Below, piece by piece: positions 19,450 to 30,734 of a stretch of 35,494 nt of DNA (positions are counted from its first letter, which is position 1; each line of letters begins with the position of its first letter). The stretch is from assembly GCA_016716125.1 (NCBI GenBank), contig JADJWZ010000006.1, positions 1 to 35,494 on the forward strand, given 5' to 3'. The notes under the pieces were generated by a model that saw only the letters and a program-made list of their open reading frames with translations, had not been told where the DNA came from and did no database searches. The stretch comes from Ignavibacteria bacterium. GTDB taxonomy: Bacteria; Bacteroidota; Ignavibacteria; Tepidaquicellales; Tepidaquicellaceae. The position numbers and the translations under genes are program-made.

Positions 19450-20805
19450 TCAGACCTTTACATTTTTCCATTTACCTCTTGTAAAAAGCCATACAGTAAA
19501 AAGTCCGACTGATGTTTCTGAAATGAATACTCCCCAGAAAACTCCCGAATACTGCCAGCCGAGATAAACTGCGAGGAAGTATGATAGCGGAATTTGTATC
19601 AGCCAGAAGAAAACGAGATTTATCAAGGTCGGAGTTTTCGTATCCCCTGCTCCGTTGAACGCCTGCACTGCAACCATCCACCAGCCGTATACAAAAAATG
19701 AATATGAAAGTATCTGCAGCCACTCCGCCCCGATCTTTATTGCTGTTTTATCATCGGTAAAAATTCTCATTAATGAATCATTAAAGAAAAAGTAAATAAT
19801 GGAAATTACAATTAAGAAAAGCATATTAAAAAATCCTGTCTTCCATACAGCCGCTTCAGCTCTGTCGGGAAATCCCGCTCCGAGATTCTGTCCTACTAAA
19901 GTAGCGGCGGCATTCGACAATCCCCATGCAGGCATGATGCAAAACAACATTATTCTCACTGTGATAGTAGCGCCTGCAACTGCTTCGCTGCTGATATCAG
20001 CCATTATCCTCACAAGAAAAATCCATGAAGCCATTCCGACAAACATCTGCCCGATACCGCCGACAGACGTCCGGAGTAAGTTAAGCATAACTTTAACGTT
20101 CAGACGAATCTGATTAAGCTTCGCCCGGATATGTTTGCCGCCTTTGAATAATACATATATTTGAATTATAACGCCGATGCCTCTGCCGAAATTAGTAGCT
20201 ATTGCGGCTCCTTCAATTCCGTAAGCGGGAATGAATCCCCAGCCGAAAATAAGCAGCGGGTCTAAAAAAATATTTATGATGTTTGATATCCATAATACGC
20301 GCATTGCAATTGCAGCGTCACCCGCTCCGCGGAATACTGCGTTAATTATATAGAGCAGCATTATTACTGCATTTCCGCCAAGCATCCACTGTGTGTATTT
20401 GTAACCGTGTTCTATTGTCCACTGATCAGCGCCCATGAGACCGAGCAGTTCTTTTGAGAAAAATATTCCGGCTATTGAAAAAGGAATGGACGCTGCAATG
20501 CCGATTATTATTGACTGAATAGCAGCAGAACCTGCTTCTTCATATTTTTTCTCACCAATCCTTCTTGAAACTATTGCCGTTACCGCAGTTGCAAATCCCA
20601 TTGATATCGAATACAGAAGAAACATAAAAGTCTCCGTAAGTCCGACAGTAGCTACGGCGGATGCTCGAACTTTCCTACAAAATAAATATCCACAACAGCA
20701 AAGGTGGATTCCATTACAAGCTCCAGCATCATCGGAACAGCTAAAGAAATACAGGCCTGTTGATATTTATTTTGTATAATCAGAATCCGTTCCTTTGACG
20801 GGCAT
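19450..20805 (-). CDS. MATE family multidrug efflux transporter (frameshifted at N-terminus)
   Basis: This is an inner-membrane antiporter that exports drugs or metabolites using an ion gradient. The 391-residue frame from 20625 holds about ten membrane segments in two bundles. The N-terminal bundle includes FATAVTAIVSRRIGEKKYEEA and IINAVFRGAGDAAIAMR; the C-terminal one mirrors it with AAATLVGQNLGAGFPDRAE and VAVQAFNGAGDTKTPTL, the duplicated MATE signature. Another 50 residues lie upstream in two further frames: AVPMMLELVMESTFAVVDIYFVGKF, then AVATVGLTE. One missing base near 20660 (GTTCGAGC) and one near 20770 explain this. The joined length of about 450 residues is standard for the family. 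It is convergent with brnTA. Confidence 0.9.
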
Positions 20806-21032
20806 TTTTCAGATCATTCCAGAAAGGATTTTTGGTGAGCGTCCTTTTCAGAATTTGAAGTCATGTGTTCACTTTCGACATAAATTTTTATTTTTCTTGA
20901 CCTAAAGTTCCCAATGACGATGAGAACTAGGGGGGGAAACTCAAAACCCTTCCCAAACCGTGGCTTGAGAAGGGAAATGAATAGGCTTATTGATCCAAAA
21001 TTAAAACGGAAATCAAAAGTCCAATTATGCAC

Positions 21033-23385
21033 TTACTGTTTCGCTATCGCAACTTTAAATCTCTCTTCGGGTGAAATCAAATGATCATGATCATCACCTT
21101 CGAGGTCTATCTGCACCCAGTTTACTTTACCGGAAAATTTGTTACCTGTCGGACCGTAATCAGGAGAAACAGTTGAACCGCCTTCTGACCCAACGTCACA
21201 GGTCTCATCACCGGAAAAAGCCATTGGCACTGTCTTCTCTACGCGACCTTCTCCGATTTTTTTTCCGTCCAAGTAAAGCGTAACATCACCGCCTTTTGCA
21301 AGTCCGCCGCCGTCATATTTGAATTCCATTCTTACCTGATGCTTGCCTGAAGGGATATCGCTTTTTGATTCAACGAAGAATAATTCTACTCCAAAAAAGT
21401 TATAACAATATTTAAGTTTACCATCTAAAGCATATAAGCTCCATCCGTTAACACTCCCTCCCTGGGCGACGATTACACCGTTAGCGCCTGATTCAGGTAC
21501 TTCTATCTCTGCAGTTATCGAAATGGATTTATTTTTTACATTTATAACAGAATTTTCACTAAGTCTTCCCATTCCGCCGAAAAGCATTTGAGTTTTCCCT
21601 TTTATTAACTGAGGTCTTCCTGCAAGATCGGGATTGAATCTCTCAAACGACCTGTCGTCTAAAGGCAGTACATTATATTTTGCGGCTTCAATTAAAAATA
21701 AACGCTGCATTTCATGAAGCTTCTCGGGCATTTCTTTCGAAAGGTCTTTTGACTGCGTCCAGTCGGTATTGGTATCATACAACTCCCATACATCATCATC
21801 AAATGCATTTTTATTCGCTCCTAACCACGTGTCCCGTGACGCGTGACAGCAGTCCAGCCCTTATGATAAATTCCACGGGCTACAGAACATTTCAAAATAT
21901 TGCGTCTCATGTATCAGCCGCTTTGGCGTCGTTAAATGAGTAGAGAGTGCTGTATCCTTCTAAAGGAGATTGCTGAATACTATTAACTACAGTCGGATGT
22001 GGAATTCCTGCGCCTTCAAGAATGGTTGGCGCAATATCAATCACATGATGAAACCTGAGAACGAATATCACCTTTGATTTAATTCCATTTGGCCAGCGTA
22101 TGATTGTTCCGTTACGCGTACCTCCAAAGTGAAGCAACCTGCTTTGTCCATTGATATGGCGTATCCATTGCCCATGCCCAGCCGACTGCATAATGGTTAT
22201 AAGCGTCAGGTCCCTCCGAATCTTCGTCAATTTTCGACATAAGAAAATCAGGAGTTTGGATTCCGCCATACCATTTAATGTTGACATTTCATTAAAACAT
22301 CCGTTCAGCGTGCCTTCTGCCGATGCGCCGTTATCTCCGAAAATATAATAAATGAGAGTATCATCCATGATCTCAAGATTATTGAGACAGTCAAACAAAC
22401 GGCCGACATTGTGATCAGTGTGATCCATGAATCCGGCATAACATTCCATTTCGCGTTCAAGTATCGGTATCAGCTCTTTAGGCATTTCATCCCATGCGGG
22501 AATTTCTTTAGGTCTTTCCGTAAGAACAGCATCTTTCGGAATTACTCCAAGTTTTTCTGCTTTGCAAAATTTCATCTCTGATTTTATCCCATCCCATGCT
22601 GAACTTACCTTTATATTTATCAATGTATTCTTTAGGTACATGATGAGGCGCGTGAGTAGCGCCGGAGCAAAAGTATATGTAAAACGGTTTGTCCGGCATT
22701 AATGACTTTTGCTGCTGTATCCAATTAATCGCTTTGTCAGTCATATCATCAGTAAAGTGATAACCTTCTTCAGGAGTTTTTCCGGTTCGACCGGTGTTGG
22801 TCCGTCATATATTGCAGGATACCATTGATTTGTTTCTCCGCCGATAAATCCGTAAAAATATTCAAACCCGCCGCCGCCGGTAGGCCACTGATCATAAGGT
22901 CCCATCGGACTTGTCTGCCAGACCGGAACTTCATGGCACTTTCCGAATTGCGCAGTTGAGTAACCGTTTAACTTTAAGGTCAATGCAAGCGGAGCTTTAT
23001 CTTTGGAATGATTGAGCAATATCCCGGAGCTGAAGTTGCAATTTCTGTTACACCTCCCATACCTACTGAGTGGTGATTCCTTCCGGTCAGTATTGCTGCG
23101 CGTGTAGGTGAGCATAATGCTGTTGTATGAAATCTGCTGTATCTCAGTCCATTTTTTGCAAGCTCATCCGCAGCCGGTGTATTGATCACACCGCCGAACG
23201 GACCAAGCCGCAAATCCCACGTCATCAATTAATACAACAAGAATATTCGGCGCGCCTTTAGGCGGACGGATCTCTGTGATCGGCGGAAATTTTGTGTCGG
23301 GGTCTTTAGCATCATAAGTCGTCAGTCCTACGTGCTTTCTTTCAGGAATAGGAAGTATGTCTCTTCCGTTTTCATTGTTTGCCAT
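21033..23385 (-). CDS. Long arylsulfatase (about 784 residues, six or more frameshifts)
   Basis: The enzyme hydrolyses sulfate esters using a formylglycine made from cysteine. Joined frames give: NILVVLIDDVGF (metal-binding acidic pair), ALCSPTRAAILTGRN with the modified Cys codon at 23112-23114 (intact C-x-P-x-R), GKCHEVPVW (active-site Lys/His), GFEYFYGFIGGETNQW, HAPHHVPKEYIDKYK, DNGASAEGTLNG (metal-binding Asp/Asn) and RFHHVIDIAPTILE. The final 250 residues (21782-21033) form a jelly-roll-like C-terminal domain with WSLYALDGKLKY and VTLYLDGKKIGEG. This long architecture matches the ~780-residue bacterial arylsulfatases rather than the 530-residue type. There is no signal peptide at the MANNENG start, so it may be cytoplasmic. 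Breaks lie near 23200, 23050, 22750, 22600, 22250 and 21850. Confidence 0.88.
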
Positions 23386-23673
23386 AATGATTTTTTAATT
23401 TGTAAGTTTAGAAAAAATTTACACCTATAATAATTAGAATTATACTGTTCAATTCTAAAGTTTTAATATTTGATTTTTTTATACGGTAACTCCGGAATTA
23501 GTTTTATAAAAAAAAATTAGAATTGATTTTAAATATTTTAAAAAACTATTCCTGTTATGCAGAGACCTGTCAATAAACATGGATTGATTTTTAAAGAATT
23601 AGTTTTCGTTAGCGGGTTGTGTACAAAGTAAAATAAACTATTTAAAAAATCAATAACAAGATTGCTGTTTATA

Positions 23674-23756
23674 AATTATCAATTATCAATTATCAATTAT
23701 CATTAACTATTAACTATTAACTATTAACTATTAACTATTAACTATTAACTATTAAT
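23674..23756 (+). repeat. Heptanucleotide microsatellites
   Basis: AATTATC is repeated 4 times (23674-23701), directly followed by ATTAACT 7 times (23702-23750) and a partial copy. The preceding ~290 bp back to the sulfatase start carry no gene and are AT-rich. Confidence 0.95.
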
Positions 23757-23780
23757 CGGTATTTATTAAAACCGTCCGGG

Positions 23781-23818
23781 AGCGGTTGGCGGATGGAGCA
23801 ACACCTATCGCGGCTAAA
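23781..23818 (+). repeat. Second dispersed copy of the 58-bp repeat core
   Basis: AGCGGTTGGCGGATGGAGCAACACCTATCGCGGCTAAAAT again matches the unit at 18361 and lies between two microsatellite blocks. Confidence 0.85.
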
Positions 23819-23826
23819 ATAAAAAA

Positions 23827-23852
23827 GCCGGAAGAAAAACTATTCCTCCGGC
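23827..23852 (-). terminator. Intrinsic terminator of the type IX-secreted protein gene
   Basis: GCCGGA (23827-23832) pairs with TCCGGC (23847-23852) across a 14-base loop. On the minus strand the stem is followed by TTTTTT, as expected to end the gene whose stop is at 23917. Confidence 0.75.
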
Positions 23853-23859
23853 CAAATTA

Positions 23860-23911
23860 TTATTAACTATTAACTATTAACTACTATAAACTATTAACTA
23901 CAACTATTAAC
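23860..23911 (+). repeat. ATTAACT microsatellite, second block (imperfect)
   Basis: ATTAACT units recur here with interruptions (ATTAACTACTATAAACTATTAACTACAACTATTAAC), between the terminator and the stop codon of the neighbouring gene. Confidence 0.85.
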
Positions 23912-23916
23912 GCAAA

Positions 23917-25233
23917 CTATCTTATAAGCGCCATCTTCTTCGTCTCAGCAAAGCTTCCTGCAGTAATGGTATAAAAATAAACTCCGCTTGATAAATTACC
24001 GGCATTAAAATTTACCGAATAGTAACCTGCGGTTTTAACTTCGTTTACTATTGAAGCAACTTCCTTCCCTGATACATCAAATAATTTAATGCTTACAATT
24101 CCGTCAATGGGAAGATCGTAATTTATTGTCGTTGACGGGTTGAAAGGGTTCGGATAGTTTTGCGACAGATCAAATTTTGCGGGAATACCAACAATAACTT
24201 CATTGCTCAGATTGAAATACTCAAAATTGCCGTTGAAGTCAATCTGTTTCAGTCTGTAATTATAATTTCCCGTTGATAATCCTTTATCAGTAAATGAATA
24301 ATTGACTGAAGAAGTTGTTGTACCATTTCCGTTTACTCTGCCAACTTTTGACCATACACTATTGACTAATGAACGCTCGATCTCAAATCCCGAGTTGTTC
24401 GTTTCAAAAGATGTTGTCCAGTTTAGTTCTACATTCCTGCCGTTTATTGAAGACGTGAACGAAGTTAATTCGACCGGAAGAATGGGATCAATATAACCTA
24501 ATCCTCTGATATCATCAGGTAAATTACTAGCAACAAAAGATACTGCACCTGCAGATGATATTGTTAATGCCCGGCTTGAAATATCCGTTACAGCAAAATT
24601 ACCTCCTCCTAAATACACAGCGCCAAAAATCTCACCATGTGTAATTCCGGATTGAACAACGGGAGTTGCAATAAATGTAGTTGTATTAATTTTCTCCATA
24701 AGGGCTGTACCATTACCGGACCAGTGATAGATATGTCCGTCATCATAATTATAAGCTATTACTTCACCGTCAACTTCTAATGAAAAAGGTCCTGCAAGAA
24801 ATGTTGTTGCGGCTGTTGATAAGTTCACACTGTAAAGTCTTTCAGCAACAGCACCTCCTCCGTTACCTCCCATTGCATACATAATTCCGTCAGTAGATGA
24901 ATATGTAATTGAAGAAAAATTACCTCCCAGATCACCAATATCCGTACAGATTCCTGTAGCCGGGTCTATTGTTACAAGTCTTCGGTCGGGTGTTGATGTT
25001 CTTACTATAGCGTAAAATAAAAGATCATCTGAATTCCATGACAGAAGTAGCCCCAATACTGTAAAATCCGGATAGAGTTATTGCCTTTCTTGAGAGTACA
25101 TTCCAGGAAGGATCAAAGACATAAACTGAATCTGTAAAAGGACTCGTTCCTACAAAATCATCTCACCTTATCTGGCATTAAATAAAGTAAAAAGTAGTAC
25201 TGTTAAAGCAAAAAAAGTTGTAATGATTTTCAT
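23917..25233 (-). CDS. Type IX-secreted beta-propeller-like protein
   Basis: I place the start at 25233, where MKIITTFFALTVLLFTLFN is a clear signal peptide. Two slips between 25190 and 25060 connect it to the long frame. The first 180 mature residues have repeated beta motifs (RRLVTIDPATGICTDIG, SITYSSTDGIMYAMGG, ERLYSVNLSTAATTF), like an uncharacterised lectin/propeller domain. A fibronectin-like spacer follows, opening with PVELTSFTSSINGRNVELNW and including ETNNSGFEIERS. The C-terminus is the type IX sorting domain: SQNYPNPFNPSTTINY, SSGVYFYTI and the final KKMALIR. The length is about 438 residues. It is probably exported across the outer membrane by the Por secretion system. No catalytic site is recognised. 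Confidence 0.85.
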
Positions 25234-26101
25234 AACTTTTTAAAATTTAGATTAAGAAATTTTTAGAAAAAAAACTGCAAAGACCCGGCAGTTTTGTGAA
25301 TCTCCGGAATGAAATTTCTACAAAAGGGCTGCAATAATTTTATCCGGAATCAAATTAAGGGACTCCTTTCCTTGGGGAATATGTTGTTTAAAAAGTTTAG
25401 AATACAAAAGTAATAATTATTCTAACAAATTTCCAACAAAATCTTAAAGTTTCATCAGTCATAAACCGTCTTTACATACCTCATGATTTATGGAATGCGG
25501 ATAAGATTGATTTTACGAATGTTCGCGGATCATAATAAAATGTTATAAAAAATTTTCTAACATCTTTTTTGACTTATTATACTTTTGAAACAGAGGTTCC
25601 TTCATCGAATTATATATATTTAAAGTGATATGCAACAAGCGGATATATTTTCTTCGCCTTTTCTTTCATAAATATTAGCGCTTCCCGAAATTAAACTTAA
25701 GTAAAATTTCTTCGAGGTAATTATCTGACTCGCAGCAGAAATCCTGCATTTTAGTTTTATTCAATCGAATCTTTCCGTTATGTAAACTGTTTATTAATGC
25801 CCTGAATTATTTCAATATGAGTATTTTCTCTACATATTAATTATAAAAGATAACTATTTAGAATGTTTTAACTGTTTTTTAAAGGAATGAAAGTTGCACT
25901 CATATTTTATATAATACGAATGGGATTTTATTTTCAAAAAATCCCTTTTTAATTTTAATTATTTTTCAGAGGATAAATGAATGAAACCTAGCTGGAATTT
26001 TTCATCGGTTCTAAAACAATAATCAATTTGACCATTGAAAAAAAATAATTTAATTGATTGAATCTTTTGAAAATTTAAATATAAATTTTAAGAGTTCAAC
26101 A
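25234..26101. other. Intergenic region without a gene
   Basis: About 870 bp of AT-rich DNA between two divergent genes for type IX-secreted proteins. I see no reading frame with protein character, no RNA gene and no repeat. Promoters for both sides must be here but I cannot place them. Confidence 0.35.
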
Positions 26102-27287
26102 ATGAACAAATTAGTAAAAAATAGGTTTATCCTTCATTCTCGCAATTTATCTCAGCTTTCTTTCAAATACTGGTTCCGGACACGTTACATGTGATCGGGC
26201 GTACCTCATATTGAAAAATTTATGATCACCCTAATGATCCTGTTACATCATCTCGAAGGTCAGTATTTCTTTGAAAAGGCATATGGTCCGATTTTCCTGA
26301 TCACTTTATATATGAAGAGCTGCATTGCATGGAGTGAACAAAATGAAACTTGTAGATCCGTGCAACCTCGAGGTTCTGAATGGTATATTGGTTTCTATGA
26401 TGATGGAATTTGATCGAGTAAAAGTCAGGGAACCTCAGATTAACTTGGGATACTGTCACTTGTCAGGATACAAAATTCGAAGTAGTATATCCTTCCAATT
26501 TTACCACACTTACAACACATATTATGATTCTGTTGTAATGAAAGTCACAATGACTCCGCATCCGGTTGATAACCGCATTGATCCGCTTGTTCCCTATGTA
26601 TGTTACAATGGAGATACAAATATAACTACAGCTGCTGGAATAACTGCCTCGGAGAATTGATAACTTTCAATGTATTGATTCCTCGCAGTTTCCCACTGCA
26701 ACATGCCTGATGAATTTTGACAAACCTTTACCGGTAGAACTGAATTCCTTCACAGCAGCCGCAGATAACGGAAATGTTACTTTAAGCTGGACGACCTCAA
26801 TGGAAACAAATAACACAGGATTTGATATTGAAAGAAAATCCGACGGTGTATGGACTAAGATCGGATTTATAGAAGGTAAAGGTAATTCCTATGTTCCTTC
26901 GGATTACACCTATGTCGATAAGAAACCAAACTGAGAAGTTATAATTACAGGCTCAAACAAATAGACTTCAACTGAAACTTTGAGTACTATGATCTCTCGG
27001 GATTTGTCAACATCGGTGTTCCGAATAAATTCAAACTGTCACAAAACTATCCGAATCCGTTCAATCCATCGACAAGGATAGACTTTGCTCTTCCGAATAA
27101 CGGTAATGTAATACTCAAGATCTATGATCTCACGGGAAAAGAAGTAGAGACAATAGTGAACGATTTCAGAACAGCAGGATATTACACGATAAACTTCAAT
27201 GCATCGAATCTTGCAAGCGGAATATATTATTACAAACTCACTGCCGGTAATGACATAGCTGTCAATAAAATGGTAGTCGTTAAGTAA
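26102..27287 (+). pseudogene. Type IX-secreted protein, badly disrupted
   Basis: MNKLVKNRFI at 26102 followed, after one slip, by ILAIYLSFLSNTGSG is a signal peptide. Between 26180 and 26700 the frame changes many times; recognisable pieces include QDTKFEVVYPSNFTT and TPHPVDNRIDPLV. From 26710 the spacer LPVELNSFTAAADNG and TNNTGFDIERKSDGVW parallels the gene at 23917. It is followed by SQNYPNPFNPSTRIDF, ASGIYYYKL and the last residues MVVVK. There is a slip near 26930 and a TGA at about 26973 in the place of the Gly codon of the conserved DFNGNFEY. The joined length is about 395 residues. The break density is far above the average of this window, and it could be decay or poor sequence. Confidence 0.7.
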
Positions 27288-27651
27288 TTACTATTTCGCG
27301 ATTTTACAAATTAAAACTCACATGAAAAATCCGGTCTTACGATCTGGGATTTGTAGATCTAATCTTCGGCATTTATTTTATATACTGATATTTGTTTCCT
27401 ATCTGGTTAATCGGAAATTGTCATGGTGCGGTATGACGCATAACAGCTCCAGATATAATCAATATTACCTTTTCAAGACTTGTTCTGTATAAGCAAATTT
27501 ATAATCAAACAAAAACCTTAAAATTGTATCCATCTGCTGTTGACATTTTTTTGTCCAGTATCTCTATTGTTTGCTTCCTTTTTTTAAATTTTAAAATGTT
27601 TTCTGAAAAACAATTTTTCGGAACCATCTGTTATATAATTCAGTTATACCG
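27288..27651. other. Intergenic region between convergent genes
   Basis: This 364-bp spacer shows a weak AAATCC...GGATTT inverted repeat near 27327-27353 and nothing else I can support. Confidence 0.3.
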
Positions 27652-29070
27652 TTATAAGGGAATATTCAGTTCGGCTGTATAATTACCCGTTCCTTCTTTG
27701 AAAATCTTCCGCTGAAAAAGGATTACTTCCGTCAATAGCCAGATCCTGAACTGAATTATACTTAATAAGACTCACTTCATAAATTATATTGACTGCATAA
27801 GTTGAATTAAAATTATTCCTCGAGAATGGGTTGAGTTCTGAACTTATTATACCTCCGTAAATAAATCCGATAATTACAGAATTTCCCTGATCTTATTCAG
27901 ATTTAAAATTCCATTTGAATAAACTGATATATTATGAAAGGAATGAACTCTCCCGTTCGCCTGCAAGTAAAGGCATTTCGACAGGCAAAACATACTCCCC
28001 GTTGGGAACCGTCAGCATATCTTGAAAGTCTGTTGATTGTTTTTACATACGGTACATTTAAAATCAGTTACAAAATCATTCCCTCAGGAAATAATAATTT
28101 TTGACTTATTCCTCCGAAGAATAAAGTATTTATCTGATTATTCTTTTTATCATATAATGAAACCTTTGCTGTGCGATAATTACTTAAATACTGATTAAAA
28201 GAAGTTACCGGTATATATCCGGAAGCAGTAATATCAACAGGATAAAAAAAAGGCAGATCTGCATTTGTCTGAAAGACACCGGAAGAAACTGTATAGCCAT
28301 AGCTTCCGTCAGGAAAAATCTGCGGAGAAGATTAAAATCTCTTCTGTGAAGATCGCCTGATCAGTAATTGTTTCAAGATTCCGAATAACTTAATTTGACT
28401 TCGTATTTTGAATTTCAAACTTCCTTATACCGTCAGTATAAGTCTGTTTATAAGTTCTGTGACCCATTGGATTATATCTGCCGTCAAATCTCTGTCCTCC
28501 GATCAGGTAGAAAGTATTTCCTATCTTCCCCATCTGCCCGCCGGTCACGGCAAAAATATCATCTTTAATTTGCTTAAAATGTAGCTACTTACAGGATATC
28601 CACTTATAACTGGAATTTATCGGTTCCCACCGAGACAGAGTTAAATATGGATAAATATGATCATCCGCAGAGGCTGTAACCAAACCCGCCGGTAATATAT
28701 AGTATATTTCCATCCTGATAATAATTCATATTGCCGGACCGTATCTGCTCTTTAAACTTAACGGAAGTTCATTTACGGATGAGCTCCAGTACTTTTAGCT
28801 TTGCATCTATTACATAAATCGGTGTTATTTCATCACCGGAAATGCTCTGAAAGCTGTCTTGCATGTGAGCCGTCTTTTCTGCCGCTGATTATCAGCCATT
28901 TCCCATTGTGATGCGCGGTTACAAAAGAATGAAGTCCTGGAAGGTCTGGAATGCTGACAGGATTTATACTTACGGAATATTTGAAATTATCTTTTGCGCA
29001 AAATTAATATTAACAATAGATAGAAAAGCTATAATTATAATTAGGTAATTTTACTCATTCTGTTTACCAT
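27652..29070 (-). pseudogene. Secreted kelch-like beta-propeller protein, many frameshifts
   Basis: The ATG at 29070 opens MVNRMSKI, and after a missing base LIIIIAFLSIVNINFAQ completes a signal peptide. Pieces in three frames then read in order: LPGLHSFVTAHHNGKWLIIS, ITPIYVIDAKAKKYWSSSV, GNTFYLIGGQRFDGRYN, TYTDGIRKFEI, SGVFQTNADLPFFYPVDI, FNQYLSNYRTAKVSLYDKK and GSNPFSAEDFQ. The repeated hydrophobic-Gly-Gly blades are kelch-like. The frame that ends GTGNYTAELNIPL stops at 27652, so the intact protein would have about 470 residues. No type IX sorting motif is seen. I count about ten breaks in 1.4 kb. The function is unknown, and export to the periplasm or outside is likely. Confidence 0.6.
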
Positions 29071-29144
29071 TTTAGAATGGATTTAATTTCAAAATATTTC
29101 TTATCCAGGTTCACCAAAATAAACTATTGCTTCGGTAAAAAAAA

Positions 29145-29201
29145 ATCTCAATCTGAAAAACACTGTATTTTTAGAATCAGTAATCTTTTCCAGATTGAGA
29201 T
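29145..29201 (-). terminator. Intrinsic terminator with long loop
   Basis: ATCTCAATCTG (29145-29155) and CAGATTGAGAT (29191-29201) form a perfect 11-bp stem. On the minus strand it is followed by eight or more T. The 35-base loop holds a smaller AAAAACACTGTATTTTT hairpin. It ends the small periplasmic protein gene at 29214. Confidence 0.8.
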
Positions 29202-29213
29202 ATATAAATAAAA

Positions 29214-29647
29214 TTAATTTCTTTTTACGCCAGCCTGCCCAGTATGGATATCCGTTATCATCTCTGAGCGTCAGTACCTCATCACCCTTAATTATTTCTT
29301 TTGCAATGATCACCATTTCTCCTTCGTAATTAACTCTTGAACCTGTTACAGTAATATCATCGTTCTTATTGATCTGAACGTCCTGATTATCAATATACCA
29401 TGACGGTCCCAGATGTACAGTGATACTTCCGCTTTTTGTGTTGCAACAGCAATGAATTCCATTGACATTCTGTTACCGTGTGAAATCTGATCAACGCTTA
29501 AAACCGATCCGTTAATTGTTTCTACAGTGTTCACATCATACATTCTGTTATAGTTACTTCAGGACCCCAGCCGGTCTGAGAATAGATATTTCTGACAAAA
29601 AAAACAATGTACCATTAGCAATGAAGATTAATTTTTAGCAGTTTCAT
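29214..29647 (-). CDS. Small periplasmic OB-fold-like protein (frameshifted)
   Basis: The ATG at 29647 begins MKLLKINLH and, past a stop or slip near 29617, WYIVFFVRNIYSQTGWGPE, which resembles a signal peptide. The mature part reads MYDVNTVETINGSVLSVDQI, HGNRMS, then after two slips ETV-like IHLGPSWYIDNQD, VTVTGSRVNYEGEM and MVIIAKEIIKGDEVLTLRD, ending GYPYWAGWRKK. This is a widespread family of ~130-residue exported proteins with an OB-like barrel (V-T-G-S-R...R-D-x-x-G-x-P-x-W), for which I know no settled function. The frame as given runs on to 29101 through the terminator; one extra base near 29220 would put a stop at 29214, which I take as the true end. Confidence 0.6.
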
Positions 29648-29818
29648 TTTTAGTTCCTTTCTGTTTATTTATTTTAATTTGACCTGCAATATAACAGGCA
29701 TTATTAAATAACTCATTTTGACTAACACATCAATTAAAAAGCATAAATTTTTTTAATTGATTGAAATATTTTTTAATAAATAATTATTAGTATATATCAA
29801 ATTTGTATATTCATTTTA

Positions 29819-30118
29819 CTATTCAAAGAAATCCATAAGTAATATTTTTGCCTTACCCCAGTTTGTCCGGTTTAGACAATCACTTTGTCTTAGGAAGATT
29901 AATTTCTCCTTTAATAAGTCCGGATTCTTTCAATACGTTGAGATGCTGTGACAATGTGCTGTTAGCTATAGGTAATTCTAACGCCATATCTCCGTGATAG
30001 CAATGTTCCTGCTTTAAAAGCTGCTGGAGTATTGCAACTCTGACCGGATGTCCGAGCGCATTCCCAAATTGTGAAATCAGATATTGTTTCTCCGTATATT
30101 TTCTTTTTTATTCGGCAT
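29819..30118 (-). CDS. ArsR family transcriptional regulator (two frameshifts)
   Basis: This is a winged-helix repressor, often metal- or redox-responsive. The ATG at 30118 gives MPNKKEN, then after one slip EKQYLISQFGNALGHPVRVA, ILQQLLKQEHCYHGDMALEL and the recognition region PIANSTLSQHLNVLKESGLI. After a second slip near 29870 it ends DCLNRTNWGKAKILLMDFFE, stopping at 29819. The length of about 99 residues is normal. The Cys in EHCYHGD sits at the start of the DNA-binding region, where some ArsR proteins bind metal, but a second ligand is not obvious. The nearby RND metal pump makes metal control attractive, yet other small genes lie between, so the target is open. Confidence 0.75.
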
Positions 30119-30338
30119 AAGAATTATTTTCGTTAAATTACGAACAATATTATCCTATCAATACATTTTTCTTTCACCAAGAAGTTTCACTTCTGATAGG
30201 ATCTTATTACAGAATAATTTTGAACCGGAGATGATTCAGTTTATAGTAGGAATCCATCAATTCTGATCAATGAAATCAGATGAGATTGAAATATTATTTA
30301 TTGAATAATTTTGAAAGTTTTTGTTGTCTTGATATTTT

Positions 30339-30606
30339 TCAAAAAACTATTCCGGTTTTTCGTATGGTTTTTTTCCTGCGTCCGAGTTTAGTTGTCGAGA
30401 ATTCTTCACTTATCAACTGCCTCGTCAACTGCCTTATGAATTGTATCAGCTTTACTTTTAACTGCAATTGGCTGTCTTCCTGTAATGCGTGCTTCCAATA
30501 CACAGCGTTTGTCCATCAGTCCGTTTTTTTTACCGGTTTCATCAGTTAGATAAACTTCAAGTCTTGATATCTGATCACTAAACCTGCTCAGTTCTTCTGA
30601 TAACAT
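30339..30606 (-). CDS. HPF/RaiA-like ribosome hibernation protein (partial, frameshifted)
   Basis: The clear part (30606-30406) reads LSEELSRFSDQISRLEVYL, DKRCVLEARITGRQPIAVKS and ADTIHKAVDEAVDK, the beta-alpha-beta core of the sigma-54 modulation/S30AE family that dimerises or silences ribosomes in stress. After a slip the C-terminus reads KLGRRKK and stops at 30339. The first beta strand is missing: the sequence upstream of 30606 reads LVKNFEN in another frame and then runs into a 13-T tract at about 30640, where an indel is likely. A full protein would have about 100 residues. Cytoplasmic, ribosome-bound. Confidence 0.6.
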
Positions 30607-30734
30607 TGTGATTAAAGGTTCTCGAAATTTTTAACTAGTTGTAATTTTTTTTTTTCAAAAGAAAATTAATTAAACCTGATATTATAAGTAATTCCAGTTT
30701 TATTAACTTAATTTTGAAACAGAGATTTAAAATA

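Noticed and set aside
20814..21032. 72-residue minus-strand frame between the MATE and sulfatase genes
   Set aside because: Composition is not protein-like and I recognise no motif; it is probably a chance frame in the spacer.
26965..26980. In-frame TGA in place of a conserved Gly codon, considered as recoding
   Set aside because: Other genes in the window use TGA as a normal stop, and this gene has many other errors, so a single base error or mutation is simpler.
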